Shown here: positions 25,104 to 35,848 of the stretch, in pieces
How the letters are laid out: every line of letters starts with the position of its first letter
How positions within the stretch are numbered: position 1 is the first letter of the stretch
Source: Roseiarcus sp049513815
GTDB lineage: Bacteria > Pseudomonadota > Alphaproteobacteria > Rhizobiales > Beijerinckiaceae
Assembly (NCBI GenBank): GCA_049513815.1
Contig: JBEKVR010000003.1
Location: 23,575-87,574, forward strand
DNA length: 64,000 bases
Direction of reading: 5' to 3'
Translations under genes and position numbers: made by a program
Notes under the pieces: generated by a model
The model's input: the letters and a program-made list of their open reading frames with translations, nothing else
Told to the model about the DNA's origin: nothing
Database searches by the model: none

Positions 25104-25151
25104 GATTGTGGATCTAGAGGTCCCCCGTTCGAGCCGGGGTGGCGGTACCAT
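25104..25151 (+). repeat. attR: second copy of the tRNA-His 3' part
   Basis: 48 bases identical to 12901-12948. The upstream half of the tRNA is missing, so this is not a second tRNA gene but the right attachment site. Confidence 0.92.
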
Positions 25152-25190
25152 TCTCTCCTGCATGGCTGAGGCGAAGCGAGGCGCTCGCCG

Positions 25191-26773
25191 TTAGCGCTCG
25201 GTCATCGCCTCCGACATCGTTTTGGCGAGCGGCGACAGCAGATAATCGATCACTCGCCGGCTCTCGGTCTTGATATCGACCGACGCCGTCATGCCCGGCG
25301 TCAGAGGGATCGTCGCGCCGTCGACGCGCACAGCCGTTTCGTCGATCGCCACCGTCACCGGAAAGACGAAGCTCTGCGCCTGGCCGGGCGCCGCCGACTC
25401 GGGCGCGTTGCCGGGCGTGGTGGCGTTGGCGAGCGAACGCTTCGCCTGCTGCTCGTCGACCGCCGCCGCGGCGATGGCGACGACCTTGCCGTGCAGCGCG
25501 CCGAAGCGGGTGAACGGGAAAGCGTCGAGCTTGACCGCGACCTCCTGGCCGACGCGGACGAAGCCAATATCCATGTTGGCGACCAGCGCCTCGACTTGCA
25601 GCGCGCCGTCGGTCGGCGTCACCGTCGCCAATTGCTGGCCGGCGCCGACGACCTGGCCGAAGGTCGTCACCGACAATTGCTGCACAATGCCGTCGATCGG
25701 CGCGTAGAGATTGGTGTTCGCGAGGCGCGCGGTCGCCTTGGCGAGCGCCTGGCGCGCCTCGTCGGCCTTGCGCGACGCATCCTCCGCCTTGTTCTCGTTC
25801 TCGGCGATGAACTGCGACAGCGTCTTGGTCTTCTCGCTCTGCAGTTCGCCGATCGCGGCGTCGGTTTCGATCAACTGACCCTGGTCGGAGGCGAGCGAGG
25901 ACTGGGAGCGCTGCTGCTCTTCCTTGGCGTCGTAGAGGTTGATCTTGGTGCCGACCCTGAGGTCGATCGCCTGCTGGCGAGTGGCGACGCGCTCGGTCAG
26001 CGTGTCGATCAGCGCCGTCTGGTAGGCGATGCTCATCTGCAGCCGCTGCAGCGTCGCCTGCTTGGAGGCGATCTGCTTGTCGATTGCGCGCAATGTGTCC
26101 GCGAGCTGGCTCAAGTCGGCCGACAGCACCGCTTCTTCGCGCGCCCGCACGTTGTCCGGCAGCGGCTCGCCGCCGTCGAATTTGCCACGCAGCGAGGCGG
26201 CGCCCTGGCTCGCGTCGGCCGACGGGGTCGCCTTCTCGCGCGCCTGCGCGCCGTCTGAAGGCGGCTCACCCCAGTCGATCTTGCCTTGCGGATTGGCGGC
26301 GAGCGCTTCGAGCGCCGGCAAGGGCCCGCCGTCCTCGGCCGCTTGCCGTTGCGCGGCGCGCGCCGCATTGATCGCCGACTGGCGCCGCGCGACCTCGCCC
26401 AAACCCGCCTGCAGCGCCTCGCGCGCCTCGCGCTCGTCGGCGGCGGCTTCGGCGGGGTCGAATTCGAGCAGCAGGTCGCCGGCCTTGACCAACTGGCCGT
26501 TGTCCACCCGGATGGCGGCGACCTTGCCGGGATCGAGCGCCTGGATGACCTTGACCCGCCCGGTCGGCTCGAGCTTGCCCGGGGCGACCGCATTGACGTC
26601 GAGGCGGCCGAAGAACGACCAGGCGAACGCCGCCGCGAAGACGGCGCAGATCGTCAGCATCGTCCAAACCGGCAGCGGCGAGGGCGGCGTTTCGAGGATC
26701 TCCAGCGCCGCCGGCAGGAACTCGCGATTGCGGCGCGACAGGGTCGGAACTGCGCCGCGGTTGCGCACGCTTC

Positions 26774-26777
<4 letters not shown>
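25191..26777 (-). CDS. HlyD-type periplasmic adaptor of a type I secretion system
   Basis: Membrane-fusion protein linking the ABC exporter to an outer-membrane channel. 528 residues: one N-terminal membrane helix (about 36-57), a biotinyl-lipoyl half (VIQALDPGKVAAIRVDNGQL), a long coiled-coil hairpin (about 105-345), the second lipoyl half (LYAPIDGIVQQLSVTTFGQV) and a beta-barrel with VEALVANMDIGFVRVGQEVA. It is longer than usual because residues 165-197 and 198-230 are a tandem duplication in the hairpin. Its ATG overlaps the stop of the ABC gene. No TolC gene is nearby. Its stop is 40 bases from attR. Confidence 0.88.
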
Positions 26778-29047
<2,270 letters not shown>

Positions 29048-29348
29048 GGGGCCAGACTCGAAGGGCAACGCATCAACGCGGGTCGACGCGCCGCGCGGCC
29101 AGCGCGGCGCGGTGCCCGCCGCTCAACTTGCCGGCAAGAGGTTGCCAAGTCCTTTCCGCCGCCGCCGCCTCGTAAAACTCGCCGAATTCAGACAGTTTTA
29201 AGCGACTTCACCAATCACTCCTCAATAAAGGCGACGTAGTTTTGCCGTCGATTGAGCCCGCCCCGCTTTTGCCGGCTGGTCGTAGCGCGGTCGCCGGCGA
29301 GGGGAACGGGCGGCGGCGCGTGCTCGCGAATCTTGGAACGGTGTGGCG
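29048..29348. other. Divergent promoter region of the type I secretion locus
   Basis: About 300 bases between the exporter and the calpain-like gene. The middle (29190-29240) is relatively AT-rich and probably holds the promoters. No clear operator or hairpin was seen. Confidence 0.35.
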
Positions 29349-31172
29349 ATGACCATCACTTTGACCCTCAATGCGAAGTCGCTCTCGGAAGGCCAAACGG
29401 TCGCGGGATCGTCCTTCGTCAACTCCGTGTCGGACAGCCTGGGCCGATCGATCACCCAATACTCCATCTACGGCAGCGGCGCGGACGGCGGCCATTTTAC
29501 CCTCAATGGCGCCAAGCTCGCGAACGGCGCGTGGCACACGCTGACGGCTTCGCAGTTCGCCCAACTGCAATACGTCGCCGGGGCCGGCGTCGGCAGCGAG
29601 GCGATCAGCGTCAAGGCCTATGACGGATTGCAGTGGTCCAATGCCTATTCGACCACCGCCGCGACGAAGGCGCCTTCCCCTCCGTCGGTGACCGCAGCGA
29701 ATCAGACGGTCGCCGAAGGACAGACGCTGGCCGTCTCCTCGCTGATCGCTTCGACCAGCGATCCCAACGGCAAAGCCATCACGACTTACGCGCTGATGGA
29801 CAGCGGGGCCGACGGCCATCTCGTCTACAACGGGACGACGCTGAAGGCGGGAAGCTGGTACGACTTCTCCGCCGCGCAACTCGCGCAGGTCGCGTGGGTC
29901 GCCGGCTCAGGCGTCGGGACAGACAAGGTGTCGATCGAAGTCTCCGACGGCGGGACGTTCTCCAGCGCCGCGGTCTCGACCCTGACCGTCAACGCGCCCG
30001 CGAGCACAAACGTCGTCACGCTGCTCGGCAAGCTCGGCGTCTCCGCCGCGACCGCCCAGCAGCTCACGGCCGGCAATTCGCTCACCTACAACGGGATGCT
30101 CACCATCCTGCAGGACGCCGCGGTCGGCGGCATGACCGCCACGAAGTTCGGCGCCCTGCAGACGCTCGCCTCGATGCTCAACCACCCGAACGGCCTGACG
30201 ACGTCGACCTATGTTCAGCAGATCGCCGCCGACCTGATCAACGGCGATTCGGCCAACGCCTATTGGAACGGCGGCTCGTCGACTGCGACGACGCTCGGCA
30301 ATCTCAGCGCGACATCGACCCAGACCCAGGTCAATGAGCTGATCGGCAAGTGGTTCCTGGGAACTGACCTGCCGAGCCTCAGCGTTTCCGCCATTGGCGA
30401 ATCGAACCTCAATCCGACCTACAAAGCCTCGACGCTGCCGCTATTCGCCAGCTCTGGGACGCCGAGCTATCTCGACGTCAATCAGGGCTATCTCGGCGAC
30501 TGCTACTTCGTCTCCTCGCTGGGCGAGACGGCGCTGCAAAACCCCTCGCTGATCAAGAACATGATCACCGCGAACGGCAACGGCACCTATTCGGTCGAGT
30601 TCTACGTCAACGGGCAGGCCGACTACGTCACCGTCAATTCGCAACTGCCAGTCATGGGTGGCGGCTACGGATGGGCCGACGGCTCGACGCTCGAGTTCGC
30701 CAACGGTCCGGTATCGTGGGTGGCGCTGGTCGAAAAAGCCTTCGCCGAACTCAACGAGCAGACCGCCGCCGCCAGCTACGGCGGCCATCCGGCCGGCGAC
30801 GCCTACGAGGACCTCAACGGCGGCACGGCGGTCGCGCTCAGCGAGATCACCGACCAGACCTTCAACACCTACAACCTCTCCTCGGGAGAGTCGGCGCCGA
30901 CGCTCGCTTCGCTGATGTCGACACTGTCGACCGACTTCAAGGCGGGCGACGAGATCATCCTGTCGACGCCGAACCAAGACAACGGCAACCTCGTCGGCGA
31001 CCACATGTACATGGTCGCCGGCGTCAACTCTTCCGCCGGCACGATCTCGATCCAGAACCCGTGGAACGGCGCCTATTCGGGCTCGCTGCAGATGAGCTTC
31101 ACCGACACGATCGCGCAGCTCGCCGCCGACAACGTGTCGATCTACGCCACGACGGGAACGAAAGTCGCCTGA
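29349..31172 (+). CDS. Calpain-like (C2 family) cysteine protease, probable type I secretion substrate
   Basis: A 607-residue protein without a signal peptide. Two related repeats of about 100 residues come first (LSEGQTVAGSSFVNSVSDSL and VAEGQTLAVSSLIASTSDPN, each ending in a KAYDG/EVSDG strand), of a kind seen in secreted hemolysin-type proteins. A helical linker (about 220-345) follows. The C-terminal domain has the calpain triad: QGYLGDCYFVSSLGE with Cys385, VGDHMYMVAGVN with His552, and ISIQNPWNG with Asn570. There are no RTX nonapeptides. The last 30 residues are rich in Asp, Ala, Thr and hydrophobics, like an uncleaved export signal. GTG at 29343 is an alternative start. Confidence 0.75.
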   Translation: MTITLTLNAKSLSEGQTVAGSSFVNSVSDSLGRSITQYSIYGSGADGGHFTLNGAKLANGAWHTLTASQFAQLQYVAGAGVGSEAISVKAYDGLQWSNAYSTTAATKAPSPPSVTAANQTVAEGQTLAVSSLIASTSDPNGKAITTYALMDSGADGHLVYNGTTLKAGSWYDFSAAQLAQVAWVAGSGVGTDKVSIEVSDGGTFSSAAVSTLTVNAPASTNVVTLLGKLGVSAATAQQLTAGNSLTYNGMLTILQDAAVGGMTATKFGALQTLASMLNHPNGLTTSTYVQQIAADLINGDSANAYWNGGSSTATTLGNLSATSTQTQVNELIGKWFLGTDLPSLSVSAIGESNLNPTYKASTLPLFASSGTPSYLDVNQGYLGDCYFVSSLGETALQNPSLIKNMITANGNGTYSVEFYVNGQADYVTVNSQLPVMGGGYGWADGSTLEFANGPVSWVALVEKAFAELNEQTAAASYGGHPAGDAYEDLNGGTAVALSEITDQTFNTYNLSSGESAPTLASLMSTLSTDFKAGDEIILSTPNQDNGNLVGDHMYMVAGVNSSAGTISIQNPWNGAYSGSLQMSFTDTIAQLAADNVSIYATTGTKVA

Positions 31173-31181
31173 CGCATCGCC

Positions 31182-31877
31182 CTAGACCGTCTTGTCCTTG
31201 TAGCGGCAGATGTCGGCGATGACGCAGCGCGCGCATGCGGGCGCGCGCGCCTTGCAGACATAGCGGCCGTGCAGGATCAGCCAGTGGTGGGCGTGGCGCA
31301 TGAACCGCGCCGGGATGATCTTCAGCAGCCCGTCCTCGACTTCGCGCGGCGTCTTGCCCTCGGCGAGCGGAATGCGGTTGGCGACGCGGAAAACGTGAGT
31401 GTCGACCGCCAGCGTATGTTCGCCGAAGGCGACGTTGAGCACGACGTTGGCGGTCTTGCGGCCGACGCCCGGCAACGCTTCGAGCGCGTCGCGATCGGCC
31501 GGAACCTCGCCGGCGTAGGCGCTGACCAGCAGCTCCGACAAAGCGACGACGTTCTTCGCCTTGGCGCGATAGAGGCCGATCGTCTTGATCTTCTCGGCGA
31601 GCGCCGCTTCGCCGAGCGCGACCATCTTGGCCGGCGTGTCGACGACGGCGAACAAGGCGCGAGTCGCCTTGTTGACGCCGGCGTCGGTCGCTTGCGCCGA
31701 CAGCACGACGGCGACCAGCAGCGTGAACGGATTGGCGTATTCGAGCTCGCTCTTGGGCTCCGGGTTGGCGGCGGCCAGTCGAGCGAAGATCTCTTCGGCG
31801 CGCGCCAGCTCCGCGGCCTTCGCCGCGCCGGGCGGGCGGCGGCGGACGGGGGATGCGGCCGGATTGCCTCGCGCCAT
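31182..31877 (-). CDS. nth: Endonuclease III (DNA glycosylase/AP lyase)
   Basis: Removes oxidised pyrimidines in base-excision repair. 231 residues with the helix-hairpin-helix LPGVGRKTANVVLNVAFGE (catalytic Lys), VDTHVFRVANR (catalytic Asp), and a C-terminal [4Fe-4S] loop C-x6-C-x2-C-x5-C (CKARAPACARCVIADIC). The start ATG at 31877 gives the usual length with a short basic N-terminus. It lies head-to-head with the DUF2244 gene and tail-to-tail with the calpain-like gene. Confidence 0.94.
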   Translation of the reverse strand: MARGNPAASPVRRRPPGAAKAAELARAEEIFARLAAANPEPKSELEYANPFTLLVAVVLSAQATDAGVNKATRALFAVVDTPAKMVALGEAALAEKIKTIGLYRAKAKNVVALSELLVSAYAGEVPADRDALEALPGVGRKTANVVLNVAFGEHTLAVDTHVFRVANRIPLAEGKTPREVEDGLLKIIPARFMRHAHHWLILHGRYVCKARAPACARCVIADICRYKDKTV

Positions 31878-31938
31878 GCGCGCCTTATAGTCGGCGTCGA
31901 TCGGGTCGCCAAGCGGCGGCTTGGCCAGGGAGGTTGCC

Positions 31939-32463
31939 GTGGACCCAAGCCCTGACGCCGACGACGCCGCGCTGTTCGCTGCGCGTCTCTTTCCGCGCCG
32001 CTCGTTCACCCCGGCGGCGGCGCGCCGACTGCTCGTGGCGACGTTCGTCGCCAGCGCGCTGTTCAGCCTGCCGTTCTATCTCGCCGGGGCTTGGCCGATC
32101 GTCGGCTTTCTCGGCCTCGACGTCGCGCCGCTGTGGCTCGCCTTCCGCATGAGCTTCCGCGCCGCCCGCGCCTACGAGGACTACCGTCTCACCTATCTCG
32201 AGCTCGAATTCGCGCGCGTGAGCGTGCGCGGCGCGCGGCGCGAATGGCGCTTCAATCCAGCCTGGGTGACGCTCGAGCGCGGCGAGACAGGGCCGATGGC
32301 CGAGCGGTTGGCGCTGCGCAGCCGCGGCCGCCGGCATGAGATCGCGTCGTTCCTCGGCCCCGACGAAAGGGCCGCGTTCGCCGGCGATCTGACCCGCGCG
32401 CTGGTCGAAGCGCGGCGAGGGCCGCGCCGGGCCGACGAATTCAGAACGCCGCCTGCCGTCTGA
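31939..32463 (+). CDS. DUF2244 membrane protein
   Basis: A 174-residue inner-membrane protein. Two helices (about 33-53 and 58-76) with a short turn GAWPIVGFLGLD, then RAARAYEDYRLTYLELEFARV and a cytoplasmic part with REWRFNPAWVTLERG, as in DUF2244. It commonly lies beside nth in alphaproteobacteria, as here. Start GTG at 31939 behind AGGGAGG. Its end overlaps the Sel1 gene end by 23 bases, tail-to-tail. Function unknown. Confidence 0.75.
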   Translation: MDPSPDADDAALFAARLFPRRSFTPAAARRLLVATFVASALFSLPFYLAGAWPIVGFLGLDVAPLWLAFRMSFRAARAYEDYRLTYLELEFARVSVRGARREWRFNPAWVTLERGETGPMAERLALRSRGRRHEIASFLGPDERAAFAGDLTRALVEARRGPRRADEFRTPPAV

Positions 32464-33400
32464 CCAGTTCGTCGACGCGCTTGTTCTCTTCCTGCGTCAG
32501 GCCCGCGGTCGCGGCGTCGAGGTCGGGATCTTCGATGCCGGCCGCCTTGGCGAAGCGGTTCCAGGTCGCCGCCTCGACGAGGTCCTTGGGCACGCCGCGG
32601 CCGCTGACATAGAGATGCGCGAGGCGGTTTTCGGCGATCGGGTTGTTGCGCGCCGCCGCGCGCAGCAGCAGTTTCGCCGCGCCGGCTTCGTCCTTGGCGA
32701 CGCCGACGCCGTTGAACAACATGATCGCGTATTCGACCTGGCCGGCGACGACGCCGGCGTCGGCGGCGCGCTTGAGCCAGCGCGCGCTTTCGCCGATGTC
32801 GAGCGGCACGCCTTTGCCCTCGCGCAGCAGCACCCCGTAGGAATAGGCGCCGTCGCCATAGCCCGCCTCGGCGGCGCGGCGAAAATCGGCCGCCGCGGTG
32901 GCAAAGTCGGGAAAACCCCCGACCTTGCTGTCGAGCGCCATCACGCCGAGGTTGTAGAGCGCGCCCGCCTGGTCCTTTGCCGCCGCGATCTCGAATTGGG
33001 CCTTGGCCCCGGCGCGGTCCGCCGGGACGCCGTCCGCGCCGTTGAGCAGCAGCATGCCAAGCGCGAAAGCGGCCTCGCGGTCGCCGAGTCCGCTGGCGAT
33101 GCGAAACCAGCGCGCCGCCTCCGCCTCGTTGCGCGGCACGGCGTAGCCGTCGTGATAAATTTCGCCGATCAGGGTCATCGCCGCCGCGTCTTTGGGATTG
33201 TCGCCGACGCGCTTCAACGCCTCGCGCAACGCGGTGAGAAAATAGCCGCGCTGATAGTCGCCGAAGGCGACGTCCGGCGGCGGTCCATTCGGAGCCGGTT
33301 GGCCGGCCGGCGGCGCGAACGGCGGCGCGAGGGTCTGCGCCGCGGCGGGAACCGCCAGCGCCAGGCCGACGGCCAGCAGATACCGCGCCGCGGACTTCAC
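32441..33400 (-). CDS. Secreted Sel1-repeat (TPR-like) protein
   Basis: A 319-residue exported protein: signal peptide 1-22 (LAVGLALAVPAAAQ), Pro-rich spacer, then about six Sel1 repeats (for example AMTLIGEIYHDGYAVPRNEA, AAFALGMLLLNGADGVPADR and AYSYGVLLREGKGVPLDIGE). Such solenoids act as protein-binding scaffolds in the periplasm. The start is GTG at 33400, overlapping the stop of the ThiE-like gene by 4 bases, so they are co-translated. Confidence 0.8.
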   Translation of the reverse strand: MKSAARYLLAVGLALAVPAAAQTLAPPFAPPAGQPAPNGPPPDVAFGDYQRGYFLTALREALKRVGDNPKDAAAMTLIGEIYHDGYAVPRNEAEAARWFRIASGLGDREAAFALGMLLLNGADGVPADRAGAKAQFEIAAAKDQAGALYNLGVMALDSKVGGFPDFATAAADFRRAAEAGYGDGAYSYGVLLREGKGVPLDIGESARWLKRAADAGVVAGQVEYAIMLFNGVGVAKDEAGAAKLLLRAAARNNPIAENRLAHLYVSGRGVPKDLVEAATWNRFAKAAGIEDPDLDAATAGLTQEENKRVDELVRRQAAF

Positions 33401-34056
33401 GCGCTCGTCTCCGCGCGCGCCGCCGCCGCCTTGCGCACGGCGTCTTCCGCCGTTGCGATCGCCTGCTCGAGCGAGGGCGCCGACCACAGGGCGTCGCCGA
33501 GCGCGACGAAATCGGCGCCGGCCGCCGCCAGCGTGGCGACGTCGTCGAGCCGCGCCGCGTAGGCGACGCACGGCGTCTCGAAGATCTCCGCCCACCAGGC
33601 GATCCGCTCCGCAGTTTCGGCGAGCGGCGGCGTCCATCCGTCGCGGCGCGGTTCGCCAAACATCACGTAGTCGGCGCCCGCCTCGCCGGCGGCCATCGCG
33701 TCGTCGCGGCCGCGCAAAGCCCCGACGCCGACGATACGGTCGGGGCGCAGGCTCGCCAACGCGTCGGAGAGCGAGTCGCCGACGCCGGTCACGTGCGCGC
33801 CGTCGGCGCCGATGCGCGCCGCCAGTCGCGGTTCGCCTTCGATCAGGATCGCCGCCTCGTAGGGCGCCGCGGCCTCGACCAGGCGCTCGGCGATTCGCTT
33901 GGCGTCGCCCTGCGCCTCGGGCGCGACGCGCACCAGCGCGCTGGCGACGTCGCCCGCCGCCAACGCGGCGGCGAACCGCGGCGCGAACGCGGCGAGGTCG
34001 CCAAGCCCCAGCGGCGGCGTGACGAGATAGAGACGGCAGGAGGGAGCGTCGGCCAT
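33397..34056 (-). CDS. Thiamine phosphate synthase-like protein (ThiE/TenI family)
   Basis: A 219-residue TIM-barrel protein of the ThiE/TenI family: CRLYLVTPP at the N-terminus, ILIEGEPRLAARIGADGAHV, then AGEAGADYVMFGEPRRDGW and AGADFVALGDALW (phosphate-binding strands). ThiE joins the pyrimidine and thiazole units of thiamine. Some ThiE signature residues are changed (ILIEGEP for the usual ND at the first phosphate loop), and it sits with a Sel1 gene rather than other thi genes, so it may be a divergent paralogue. No TPP riboswitch is seen upstream. Confidence 0.65.
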   Translation of the reverse strand: MADAPSCRLYLVTPPLGLGDLAAFAPRFAAALAAGDVASALVRVAPEAQGDAKRIAERLVEAAAPYEAAILIEGEPRLAARIGADGAHVTGVGDSLSDALASLRPDRIVGVGALRGRDDAMAAGEAGADYVMFGEPRRDGWTPPLAETAERIAWWAEIFETPCVAYAARLDDVATLAAAGADFVALGDALWSAPSLEQAIATAEDAVRKAAAARAETSA

Positions 34057-34157
34057 GAAGCGCGGCTTTGCCTTCGGCGGAGGGCGTTATGTGCCGAGCA
34101 ATGCGGCCAAAAGTGCGGCGACGCAAGACCCCGCGCCGGCTAGTCGGGCGCGGCGCC

Positions 34158-34700
34158 TCAGTGGGCGAAGGCGGCCCGCAGGCGCTCGAACTGCTCGGCG
34201 ACCGCGTCCCGCGGCGCCGGCTGGGCGACCTCGGCTTCGGCGAGCGCACGGTCGAGGTGGGCGACGCGCGCCTGCAGCCGCAGCGATTTGGCGCTGAAGG
34301 CGCGCAACATCTCGGGCAGTTGCTCGAACGTCTCGGACGGGCAGGCGACGTTCTGCTCGGAGAGCCGAACCCGGTGCTTTTCCGATTGCGCCTGAGCCGG
34401 GGTCAGTTCGCCTTCGTTGACGGCGCGCTGAAGCAGCAGCCAGGAGGCGACCTGCATCAGCCGGGTCGTCAGGCGCATGCTTTCGGTCGCATAGGCGAGC
34501 GCCGCCGGGCGCGGCAGGCTGCGCGATTCCTCGCGGCCCGGTCCGTCGAGATAGGCGGCGGTGTCCTCGACCAGGCTCATGCCTTCGCGGAACAGCGCCT
34601 TGAACGCCGCCGAGGCGGCGAGCTTGGGATAGAACCAAACGGTGTTGGCCGCGGCCTCGTTGAGCGCCGCGCTCTGCGCCGATCCGTCGCTACGCCCCAT
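34158..34700 (-). CDS. rcdA: RcdA, regulator of CtrA degradation (DUF1465)
   Basis: An adaptor that, with CpdR and PopA, helps ClpXP degrade the cell-cycle regulator CtrA in Caulobacter. The 180-residue helical protein has the DUF1465 core: FKALFREGMSLVEDTAAYLD, GREESRSLPRPAALAYATES, MRLTTRLMQVASWLLLQRAV, then LPEMLRAFSAKSLRLQARVA. A perfect TTAA-N7-TTAA CtrA box lies 129 bases upstream, so CtrA may drive its own degradation factor. Confidence 0.85.
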   Translation of the reverse strand: MGRSDGSAQSAALNEAAANTVWFYPKLAASAAFKALFREGMSLVEDTAAYLDGPGREESRSLPRPAALAYATESMRLTTRLMQVASWLLLQRAVNEGELTPAQAQSEKHRVRLSEQNVACPSETFEQLPEMLRAFSAKSLRLQARVAHLDRALAEAEVAQPAPRDAVAEQFERLRAAFAH

Positions 34701-34828
34701 GACTCCCTCTCCTACGCGTTCCTGACAAGCGGCAAGCGTGCTGATTTCGCACGCGCGCGCGCCACGACTCAGCGCGTCGCAAGATTAACGCCGCGGACTG
34801 TCCTTTGGCTGTTTACCTTTCGCTAAGG

Positions 34829-34843
34829 TTAACGAAAGCTTAA
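34829..34843 (-). promoter_or_regulatory. Perfect CtrA box before rcdA
   Basis: TTAACGAAAGCTTAA, an exact TTAA-N7-TTAA, 129 bases upstream of the rcdA ATG and downstream of the terminator of the preceding gene. A perfect match is very unlikely by chance in this GC-rich DNA. Confidence 0.7.
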
Positions 34844-34864
34844 GCCGAACGGAGGGGAGAACGC

Positions 34865-34890
34865 AAAAAACAGCCGCCCGAAGGCGGCTG
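34865..34890 (-). terminator. Intrinsic terminator (leftward)
   Basis: Read on the minus strand: CAGCCGCC-TTCG-GGCGGCTG followed by six T. An 8-bp GC stem with a UUCG tetraloop and U-run, the clearest terminator of the window. It ends leftward transcription from the DUF1192 gene or from a small RNA starting in the AT-rich patch at 34945-34980. Confidence 0.85.
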
Positions 34891-34944
34891 GGAGGTCGGT
34901 AGGATGGGAGGCGTCGAACAGGACCCAAGGAATGGATCGATTTC

Positions 34945-34980
34945 ATTCATAAATGATAATCGTTAACAATCCGTTAGTGT
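34945..34980. promoter_or_regulatory. AT-rich patch with Fur-like and CtrA-like sequences
   Basis: AATGATAATCGTTA resembles the Fur-box core (GATAATGATAATCATTATC). TTAA-CAATCCG-TTAG (34963-34977) matches the CtrA box at 7 of 8 positions. A leftward promoter here would reach the terminator at 34890 after less than 100 bases, enough for a small RNA. None of these roles is proven by sequence alone. Confidence 0.3.
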
Positions 34981-35021
34981 CCGTGCGGCGACGGGGCGTC
35001 CCGCGGCGGGACGGTCGGCCC

Positions 35022-35225
35022 TTAAGACTTGAAGAAAGCGGCTGCGGCGTTGCGCGTCGCTTCGCGCTGAACAATGGCCCGCTCGAGCCGCTCGATCTCG
35101 AGCTTGAGCACCGCTATGCGCTCGGCGAGTTCAGGGGCCGAAAGGTCATCGATCGGCTGGCCGATCGCATGGACCGGCCGTTTGACGGGCGGGGCGCCGA
35201 AAACCTCGTCGTCGAACCCGGCCAT
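35022..35225 (-). CDS. DUF1192 small protein
   Basis: A 67-residue alphaproteobacterial protein: MAGFDDEVFGAPP, then HAIGQPIDDLSAPELAERIA and a coiled coil VLKLEIERLERAIVQREATR. The IGQPIDDLS(A/V)PELAERI core is highly conserved. Function unknown; size and coiled coil suggest a binding partner. The start at 35225 is preferred because MAGFDDEVFG is the usual N-terminus. A strong terminator follows it. Confidence 0.8.
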   Translation of the reverse strand: MAGFDDEVFGAPPVKRPVHAIGQPIDDLSAPELAERIAVLKLEIERLERAIVQREATRNAAAAFFKS

Positions 35226-35315
35226 CGCCCGCTCCTCTCTGCTCGCCGGCGATATCATAAGCCGAATTGCCGAGCCGCCCAATCGCCGCCGGCGACGTTG
35301 CGCGGCGAGGCAGGC

Positions 35316-35528
35316 GTGGCCAAACTCGGCCCAAGCGCCCGCGCAACGGACCGACGCTCGGCGAAGGAGAGCGGTCGCATCGGCATGCTGCGCCCGGCGC
35401 TGCCGCTCGCGCTGGTCGGCGGCGCGATGCCGGTCAATCCGAATTGGCGGCGGCGCCTCTCACCGGCGACGATCGACGCCTATGCGCTCACCCCGGCGGT
35501 CCTCGCCTTCATCCGCGAGGCGGCGTGA
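35316..35528 (+). CDS. Possible small hypothetical protein
   Basis: A weak candidate of about 70 residues from GTG at 35316 (or 48 from ATG at 35385). The C-terminal half, MPVNPNWRRRLSPATIDAYA then LTPAVLAFIREAA, looks coding, with a purine-rich GGAGAG before 35385. No family is recognised. The rest of the frame is low-complexity. Confidence 0.3.
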   Translation: MAKLGPSARATDRRSAKESGRIGMLRPALPLALVGGAMPVNPNWRRRLSPATIDAYALTPAVLAFIREAA

Positions 35529-35848
35529 GCCGGGCGGCGGGAACGCGAGGCCGGGAACAACGAAGCGGCCAACGCGGACAACGACCGGCGCCCGGTCGGC
35601 CGCCGCGTCCGCTTCCCTCGTCGTCTCCCTGGACCGCCAGCCGCCCGGCCAGCCGCGTGCAAAGCGATTCGCTGGCCTCTGATTATCAAGCGTTTAGGCG
35701 CCAAAAGACGCGCGGCGCGCAGGCGCGGAGACAAGCCGAAGCGGGCGCCTTCGTCGGACTCCGACAAAGGAGATTGACGGGCGAGGCGCCGTAATTCCAG
35801 CGGCGCGGTAATTCCGGTCGTAGTTCAGGTCGACGGCTGAAGGAGGCG
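35529..35848. other. Gap with no recognised feature
   Basis: 320 bases with no frame of coding character, no repeat and no hairpin that I could find. Confidence 0.4.

Larger units (their letters stand above)
12901..25151. mobile_element. 12.2-kb integrative island in tRNA-His (phage-satellite-like or reduced prophage)
   Basis: Bounded by a perfect 48-bp att repeat whose left copy is the tRNA-His 3' end. A tyrosine integrase gene lies just inside the right end and reads inward. Contents in order: remnant and repeat region; two large virion-type proteins (+); several small genes; an iteron-like origin candidate; primase-polymerase, a small gene and an AlpA-type helix-turn-helix gene (-); a GrlR-like gene (+); integrase (-). 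No terminase, portal, capsid, tail, lysis or conjugation gene is seen. The non-coding parts are more AT-rich and repeat-rich than the flanking chromosome. Confidence 0.85.

Noticed and set aside
25104..25151. A second tRNA-His gene
   Set aside because: Only the part from the anticodon arm to CCA is present; the 5' half is unrelated. It is attR.
29349..31172. RTX toxin
   Set aside because: No GGxGxDxxx nonapeptide repeats are present; the C-terminal domain is a calpain-type protease.
34057..34157. TPP riboswitch before the ThiE-like gene
   Set aside because: None of the conserved THI-box words (CUGAGA and the pyrophosphate-binding helix) is found in the short gap upstream.
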